DNA of 64,000 nucleotides, taken from contig CM071589.1 of NCBI GenBank assembly GCA_036429605.1, positions 1,240,001 to 1,304,000 of the forward strand, in the 5' to 3' direction. How positions within the stretch are numbered: the first letter of the stretch is position 1; each line of letters opens with the position of its first letter. A model generated the notes under the pieces. It searched no databases, was not told the origin of the DNA, and was given only the letters and a program-made list of their open reading frames with translations. Positions 57,173 to 64,000 of this stretch are shown piece by piece. Source of the DNA: Cladobotryum mycophilum. Lineage: Eukaryota; Ascomycota; Sordariomycetes; Hypocreales; Hypocreaceae. The translations under genes and the position numbers were made by a program.

Positions 57173-57870
57173 GATGGAAAGGTTGAACTGGACTTGGGCT
57201 TGGACTTGGAGCGTGCGAGATTGGGAAGCTTAGGGGGATGAAGGGGGCCAAGTCTAGAGTCTGAAGGCGAGGATCAGATTAGAGAGATGTATCACGAAAT
57301 CCAATCCCCCCCCAAAAAAAAAGCACGATGCGGCAGAACAAGGATTCTAAAAATACATGAGATTGATGAGAGATTCCATAATCAAGTGCAGTATGCTTAT
57401 TCAATCGGCCAAGAAGAAGGTAATTGGCCACAAACAAGGGTCAAACAATTAATTTATGTGAGTCAAATCCTTTGGGAACCGGGAGGAAGGAGGGTGGAGA
57501 GCCCGTTTGTAAGTTTTGTAATAGGGTAGGTGTAACTGAGAAGTTCATTGGTTGCTTTTTGACTTGCCTAGAATGGACAATATATGTCAATAGGTACGGG
57601 GTACAAAGTACATACCGTGCTTGCGTACCTCGATCTCTCTGTCTCTCCTTCTCTGTCTCTCTTGTCTCTCAAGGGTTTTGACTACGGAGCATCCAGTCCA
57701 AGTCTCACATCCTGTCTGTCCACCTTTAAATGTTTCAACCTTGGCAAAAAAATAAATAAAGTAATAATCAAGTCGATCAAGTACCAAGAAATAAGAAATA
57801 AAAATAAAAATAAAGAATAAAAATAAAATAAATAAACAACTCGATGCAGTAAATTATGTATGCAGGGTAC

Positions 57871-57900
57871 TTTTTATTTTATTTTATTTTATTTTATTTA
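57871..57900. repeat. (TTTTA)n microsatellite
   Basis: About six TTTTA units, preceded by AAATAAAAATAAA-type A/T-rich sequence. It is non-coding. Confidence 0.9.
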
Positions 57901-58223
57901 TCATTTATTATTATTGTTTTCGTCTCGCTCACCGAAATATCAATGACGATGTATTGATGCGACGGCAGGTCATCGGATCGGCTGTATCATTCTTCTCGGG
58001 AACCTCTCTTTCAATGCGTTCTTTTTTTCATTACCCTTGGTATGGAGATTTCTATGGGATGTGTGATGTGTGATGTGTGTGCTTGGAAGAAAATTGCCTC
58101 AGTTGCCTTTTGCGATATTCAGTGCATATTTGTTATTATTGCGTTTTGCTGGTCTGGTCTGGTCGCCTTGTTGCTTTTCAGCTTTTGGAGAAGAACCCGA
58201 AAAAGAATAGGTACAGCTGACCA

Positions 58224-58241
58224 CCCCCCCCCCCCCCCCCC
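58224..58241. repeat. C18 homopolymer
   Basis: Eighteen consecutive C residues in non-coding DNA. This is the longest G/C run in the window, and its true length is uncertain in any read set. Confidence 0.85.
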
Positions 58242-59330
58242 GCCTCCAAAGTTATGGGGAACAAGATAGATGCAGCAACACACTCTCAATGCAACACTCG
58301 TCGGAAAGGTAAAAGAAAGGGGACCCAATGATAAAGCACAAACAACAAACAACAACCACCCACCATGAACATTCTTTATCCGCGGTCAAGCGGGTTCGGT
58401 TTCCCTTTGTCAATCTCAAACTCATCGGCCAAGAGAGAAAAACAAGAATATCGTCATCGTGGCGCGTTGGCGAGGTATACGAAGGAGAGAACAAAAAAAA
58501 AAGGGTTGTCATGTGCTTCGCTCACACAACACAACTCAACTCTTCAATCAATCCGATGCAAGCCTTTGGTAAACTACTGACGGCGGCTTCATCGAGAAAA
58601 TTTAGGCAGCCGCATTTTCGTCCAGTCTTTTTGGGTTTCTTGGTAGATTGGATTGGATTGATTGATGATGTGCATGACATGACATGGCACTTAACCGCAC
58701 CGAGCTGACTTGCTCTTTTCGCCATGGCACGCATAGGAGTTCAAACTCACTTATTACTCACCCACCACAGTGTGTGTGTGTGTCTGCGTCTGTGGTGGCT
58801 GCCAGAGCAGATCGCGCCGCCGCCGCCGTCACCCCCTCCCCCCGTCTCTCCGTCATCCCCGTCCTTGCCGGCGGGTCACCCCCTCGACTGTGACTACTGC
58901 GACTGCTGCGACTCCATCATAAGGCTCACTGGCAGGCGAACTTGGGCCCCCATGCCTCGTGGTGGCGCCATTATTATCGCTCTCTCTCTCTCTCCCCTCG
59001 GCCACCGAAGCCCTGGTTGGGATGGGGACGGGGGGAGGCTGAGACAACAACCAAGAAGAAAAAAACGATCGGCTCTGACTGGCCGACCCGGATATGTTTG
59101 GCTCCATCGCCTGATTTCGCTTTTTCACTTGCGCGCTCACTCACCCACCCGCTTGAGACATGCAGCAAGCCCCGATGAAAAGGGCTTTCGGACAGTTCTG
59201 TGTCAAGCAAGAGCGCACATACCGTACCGAATACTTGGGCTTTGGCCTGCACGGCGCTGCAAGTCAGGCTTAGGTCGGGTCAGGGTTCGAGGCTCGGTTG
59301 CTCGTGGCTGTGCACCCGCATCCACTACTT

Positions 59331-59364
59331 CCACTACCACTACCACTACCACTACCACTACCAC
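59331..59364. repeat. (CCACTA)n short tandem repeat
   Basis: About five and a half CCACTA hexamers in non-coding DNA. Confidence 0.85.
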
Positions 59365-60330
59365 CCGTTTTTGTGCTTCCCCATGCTTGTATGCTTGTTT
59401 GCTCGCTGTCTCTGTCTGTCTGTCTGTCGCCCTCGCGCACATTTGCTGCCGCTTCCTCTCAAGGCATTGTGACCAATAGTACGGAATACCGTTACCGCTC
59501 CCTGCATTGCATGGAGCCAAGGCAACCACGGCAACCACTCAGTTTCCAGAGAGACTGAGACAGATTGAGCAAAGACGGCCCATATGACGGTATTCGAGTG
59601 TCACCTGATTCTGTCAACCCCGATCGATTGCATCCATGCGCGTATGCGTGGCCATTCCCCTACTCCGTACCGTTGGGTAGGTACATGCAAATACAGTCAA
59701 AAATACCTGGCCTCAACAGCCAGCAGCCAAGCTGAGGGATATCAGAGTCAGGGCAAGAGGTCAATACGGAACGGCCTCTCGTATCCAAACAGATTTAGCA
59801 ATTCATACGATCTCCCCCTCCACCTCCCCCCGGCCGGCACCTCTTCTACCGATCCCCGAAGCCCAGCGTTGCCCGTCAAACATGGCAAGGGGGGGGAGGG
59901 GAGGAGGGAAGGGTTGGTTCCGTTACCCGCAAGTACCCACGCGCTTAAACAGACCACGGCACAAACGGCTTCTTGTGTCCCTTATTATGTACTTGTCGAC
60001 CCGTTCTCGTCTTGTCTGTTCCTGGATCCCATCCCATCGGGCTTATTCTATCGCCAGCTGATACGATTCAGGTATGATAGGCGAATAGGCTAAATACCAA
60101 TTGCTTGTACTTTGTATCCGCGACCTGGCGGCCGACGTTTTTGGTTCCTTGCCGATGGATCAGAAATCGACGTCACCCGCATGCCAACCGTGCGGTCCCA
60201 GTCCCAGTCCCAGACCCAGACCCATGCAAAAAGGCCGCGGTGGAGTTGAATGGTTGAGATCGACGCCAACCCTGCTTCGCCTCCACACGCACCACAAGAT
60301 GGGGAGAAGGAGCGCAATCGTTTCTTGGGA

Positions 60331-60355
60331 CAGACAGACAGACAGACAGACAGAC
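60331..60355. repeat. (CAGA)n microsatellite
   Basis: Six CAGA tetramers in non-coding DNA. Confidence 0.85.
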
Positions 60356-60683
60356 ACCATTTCTCTCCCACTACAGCTAGAAAACGGTAGAGCACAAGTC
60401 GAGACGATTACGGGAGCCGGCGCAATAATACAATATCACGTTTCAACCGTCCAACTATGCCGCAGCATCGCTGATTTCGGTTCAATACTGCTTTCTGTGC
60501 CCTTTTCTCTCACCGAGATGGGCTGCACTAATCTCATAGTTTACAAACTGTGGAGGATGACTGGCGCACGCGAGCAACAACTCCCTTGGAGACGGACGGG
60601 GCATTAATCATCCCTTGTTTTACAGTACGAGGCAACTAAAACTAAAGGAATACGTAGTTGCGGCTCTTCTCTTAGTACCTAGT

Positions 60684-60713
60684 CTTTTCTTTCTTTCTTT
60701 CTTTCTTTCTTTC
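60684..60713. repeat. (TTTC)n microsatellite
   Basis: About seven TTTC tetramers. A second TTTTC tract lies near 60797-60822. Confidence 0.85.
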
Positions 60714-62175
60714 ATTTCGTTCTTTCTTTGACGTACCTACCGTACCGTACCGTATCATGTGGGTCACGTTGTTGGAGAGCTGAGGGGGCATCGTGTTTTC
60801 TTTTCTTTTCTTTTCTTTTCTTCACCTCTTCCCTGTGCAAGACAATGCCGCTATCAGGCTGGCCGCTATCAGGCTAGCACTGACACTTTTTTTTGTTGTT
60901 GTTGCTCGAGTTGCAGATTGCTTAGCCTCACTCCGGCGTCTACGGCGATTTCTCTACCTTTCCCTTCTGCGTATCATTATTCATTACTCACCAACAATCC
61001 AAGTCGCCGACCTAAAAAAGAATGCGCCCCTATAGCCTTGCTGAGTCGTCTCTGACCCCAGCTGCATCGGATCGCCGTGGACGTGGCTGGCAATGGTTCA
61101 TGACTGGCGTTGCAATCTCGGACCAGTAGCCGTCGAGAGAGTTGGGACGAGAGCCACGAGAGCCGGCGACCACCGACCGAGATGATAGAGTTAAAAAGGG
61201 TTTTTTGCTTTGCGCACAGAGCCTTGAGAACGTTACAACCAACGAATCGTGCGCATTACGTAGGGCCATTGGACAGGCACATGCAGTAAGCAAAGTCTCC
61301 ATCCAACGTCCCATTGCCCTCTCACAGCGCTCCCCGGGGTACCCCCCCTTCTCTCTCATCCCATGAGTCCCCATCCATCCCACACCAACCAGTACCACCC
61401 ACCACCCACCACCATCACCACCGCCGACTCCACACCTCCCTGCCACGCTCTACGATGCATGTCGCACATTGTCCAAGACAGGTCCTGCACCTTCGCACCG
61501 CCGTCTGCTAGCGATCCTGTTGACCATTCTCTATTTTTGACACTGTGCACCAGGGGCTAAAACAGCAGGGGCGATACAGTGCGTCACAGTGCTATATCGC
61601 CGTCCTTATGGCGGTCTCCCGGGGTTCCCTGATGCATTTCCGCCCTGCCGGATCCTTCCGCCTTCAACGCTAACAGCGTTTTCTAGAAGCCTGGCCATTC
61701 CAGCCTGTTGATCTGTGTTGCAAAGGATGAAGCTTTACTTAAACTGCCTCCCCCTGGTCATACATGGGCTCGGAGATGGTTGTTGAACCAAGAGCCAACT
61801 ACATCATCAGCCTCTCGCCTCACTTGAACTGCCTTCTTTTTAGCCTTATAACCTTTGGCTTCCCACACACCACGTCTTTTATACCACTTCGCTCTGGTAA
61901 CACCCACCCACACTCACACACCCACACTCACACACACTTTTACAACTTTATACATATACTTATACCCCCTCCTCGTCGACACCAACAACACTTGTTCGCT
62001 TGCCTCTGCCTTGTCTCAAACTTGGCATCTCAACTTGCATCTCAACCTTTTCTTTCGACGACCGCTCATACGTGGCTCAGTTGAGCTGTTTTTATTTCAT
62101 TCATTGCGAATAAAGGAGCTGGTCGATATACTACTACTATTAGAATAATACCGCCAAAAAATTATACACTGCTTC

Positions 62176-63071
62176 ATGCATAGCCTTGCGGAAGACAGCT
62201 TGCTATTTCCCAACAGCGACATCAAAATGAACGACTTCAGCTTCAGCAGCTCGTACCCTGAGCTGTACGATGAATCCCAAATGTACCACAGCCAATCATT
62301 CATGTTTGGCGTACAAGTCGATGGCCTCTTGCCAGAGACCCAACTACCATACCAATCTGAGCCCCTTGCACGATATCACAGCTCGGAAGGGAGCTCTTAC
62401 ACCTCGTCTACCCCCACATCGCCCATGCCCGGCAGTTCTTTCTATACCGTGCAGGCGTCTCCCCTACCCCAGAGCTCGCCGTATCTCCCATACCAGGACA
62501 TTGCTACGCCCGACACATCTGCCTCGTCTTTTTATGGGAGTCCGGACTTGGGAATGGGGCAGGAGTTTGCCTCACCAGGAAGGCTATCGGAGGACTCACA
62601 GAATGGCTCGTAAGTGGTCACGGGAGGGGAGGAAATCACACACAGAACTAACATTATGCTAGATCTTCTTCAAGTGGACGTGATTATCCCGTCTGCTGCC
62701 TTCACCCTGGTTGTGACGCCAAACCCTTTAAGCGTCGCGCGGATCTTGACAGGCACTACAAGCACAAGCATGCGCCCGAATCACTCAAGGAGTCGTACTA
62801 TTGCGACTACCCCCGATGTGGACGACGTCGAGACCCTTTCCACCGACGCGACCACTTCCGGGACCACTTGAGAGACTTCCACAAGGAAGATATCGAGAAG
62901 CGAGGCGTGGCCGTCAAGGAGGACTGGTTGGAGGGTCGCAACACGGCACAAAACTGGTGGCGATGCACCAAATGCTTGAAGAGAATCATTATTAGTCGCT
63001 TCGCTTATGAGTGCCCGACCTGCAAGACGTCCTGCCAGGCCCGAAGAAAAGAGGCGCGCCGACGAGATTGA
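62176..63071 (+). CDS. C2H2 zinc-finger transcription factor-like protein
   Basis: Two exons, 62176-62609 and 62663-63071, give 280 residues; the intron is GTAAGT..CTAG. A second in-frame ATG at 62227 has a better context (ATCAAAATGA) and may be the real start, giving MNDFSFSSSYPELYDESQ. The N-terminal half is a Ser/Pro/Tyr-rich activation-like region. The C-terminal half has two C2H2-type fingers: CCLHPGCDAKPFKRRADLDRHYKHKH, then CDYPRCGRRRDPFHRRDHFRDHLRDFH. After a linker (EDWLEGRN) there are two CxxC pairs (WWRCTKCLKRI; YECPTCKTSC) that could bind another zinc. The end is basic (RRKEARRRD). This arrangement is common in fungal regulators of unknown target. The long CA/CT-rich leader agrees with a regulated gene. 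Confidence 0.88.
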
Positions 63072-64000
63072 CTTGTTTTACGAACTTTTCACGAAATATG
63101 TCTTGCGATGAGATACACGGCCTATATTACAATCTCACGATTATGATTCTTTATCCTTTTTTCCCCCTCCTCTTTTCCACCTCCCCTCCGGCAGCTCTCA
63201 TTACCCTGCCACTACTACTCTCGCCAAATCGACAAGACTATTCTATCCTACACGCGGCTTTCTTTTCTTCTTCCTCCTTTGACATTATCGGCGTTGACAC
63301 AAAAACTAGAGTGGGCTATTGGAATAACGCTATTATGATTCCCCCTTTTCCTACAATGTATGTATGAATGGCGCAGGCCATGCATGGGTTTTCTTTTTGG
63401 TCTCATGCAAGAGACGCAATACAAGAACTATGATATACCAGCCAACTTTTGGAGACCAGTTTTCCGACGGCAACAATGGTCTACTGGCTCAAGTGTGGCA
63501 CCAATCGTTTCTTTTTTTTTTTTTTTTTTTTGGCCGACACGTTTTTATTTCTCCTACCTACTACTACTACTACTACTACTATCTACACCATTTTGCTTTT
63601 TCTCTTCTCCATCCCTCTTCTTGTTCATCTTTAGCACAGGATAGCGCAGAAGTGTTCTAGAAAGTCGAGACTTCTTCTGGACAAGGGTAGGTGACGGGGA
63701 ATTGATGGGCATGGATGGCATGGCATGGCATGTTTTTGGTTGATGGTGGCGGAGCTTGCATGGATCGTTAGTGGGTGTTGTTGGTGGTGGTGATGCGGGG
63801 GGCTGAAGGGCTGAGAGTGGGTGAATGTGGGATGAGATCGTGGCAGTGTCGGTGCTTTGCTTTGCGTCCCATTGGAGTTGGGATGCATCATGGATGTGCC
63901 TCGTGGGATGTCCAGTGAGGCTTTGCTTTGCTAGTAATGAGCAGAGAGAGACGAAGAGGAAGAAGAACAAGAAGAAGAAATGAGAATATGGATGATGATG
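63072..64000. other. 3' flank and intergenic DNA to window end
   Basis: This holds the 3' region of the C2H2 gene, a T20 homopolymer at 63512-63531, a (CTA)n tract at 63558-63581, and G/GT-rich sequence with ATGGCATGGCATGGCATG near 63712-63732. A 138-codon minus frame (63554-63970) is low-complexity. A gene on the minus strand beginning to the right cannot be excluded. Confidence 0.45.
63512..63531. repeat. T20 homopolymer
   Basis: Twenty consecutive T residues downstream of the C2H2 gene. It is non-coding. Confidence 0.85.

Larger units (their letters stand above)
57173..62175. other. 5 kb non-coding, repeat-rich region
   Basis: No gene is supported. Simple repeats are numerous: (TTTTA)n at 57871-57900, C18 at 58224-58241, (CCACTA)n at 59331-59364, (CAGTCC/CAGACC)n near 60195-60225, (CAGA)n at 60331-60355, (TTTC)n at 60684-60713 and CCGTACCGTACCGTA near 60738-60752. 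The right end is a CA/CT-rich leader for the C2H2 gene. Frames of up to 251 codons here (for example 58724-59479) are low-complexity artefacts. Confidence 0.45.

Noticed and set aside
58724..59479. 251-codon plus-strand frame
   Set aside because: Poly-Pro, poly-Cys and (CCACTA)-derived poly-Thr sequence; an artefact of microsatellites.

Overview
This window looks like nuclear DNA of a filamentous ascomycete. The evidence is short introns (mostly 50-110 bp) with GT..AG ends and CTAAC/CTGAC-type branch sites, start codons in CAAAATG-like contexts, long pyrimidine-rich leaders, and gene content typical of Pezizomycotina (secreted glutaminase A, fungal C2H2 factors, UPF0662, YCII protein). A sordariomycete, perhaps hypocrealean, is my inference. 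I see no bacterial operon, CRISPR array, rRNA or tRNA gene, or virus.

Layout. 0-2.5 kb: the 3' end of an FAD-linked oxidoreductase, a decayed 35-bp minisatellite and a stop-riddled pseudogene. 2.5-12.7 kb: dense housekeeping genes, namely a UBA-UBX protein, 60S acidic ribosomal protein P1 (-), a UPF0662 protein sharing a divergent promoter with P1, a YCII-domain protein (-), a small unknown protein, and Bzz1 (F-BAR/C1/2xSH3). 14-15 kb: a C2H2 zinc-finger/coiled-coil protein (-). 18-28 kb: a Dal5-like MFS transporter and a secreted glutaminase A, separated by 5.8 kb of non-coding DNA. 29.8-32.8 kb: a conserved Cys-rich unknown protein convergent with mitochondrial ribosomal protein L20/mL58. 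36-37 kb: a Ser/Pro-rich unknown protein. 42.7-46.6 kb: a PH-C2-RasGAP protein convergent with a Cyp40 cyclophilin at 47.5-48.8 kb. 49.8-53.9 kb: D-aminoacyl-tRNA deacylase (-) head-to-head with CCR4-NOT subunit NOT3/5. 54.8-57.2 kb: two adjacent unknown coiled-coil proteins. 62.2-63.1 kb: a second C2H2 factor.

The genes do not form one pathway. They are a patchwork of translation and RNA (P1, mL58, DTD, NOT3/5), protein quality control (UBX, Cyp40), Ras/actin signalling (RasGAP, Bzz1) and nutrient scavenging (MFS, glutaminase).

The most striking sequence-level pattern is that five otherwise convincing genes each need a single-base correction at a G/C homopolymer (near 14,826; 31,365; 32,681; 36,182; 55,177) to read through. 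In one of them an internal 66-bp repeat independently shows that one base is missing. I read this as sequencing/assembly error unless RNA or short reads say otherwise. The other leads are the pair of unknown coiled-coil genes (one with a repeat domain, one ending in an unusual CCHC-like motif), a 60-nt cryptic intron inside NOT3/5, and a 7-nt first coding exon in the deacylase gene.
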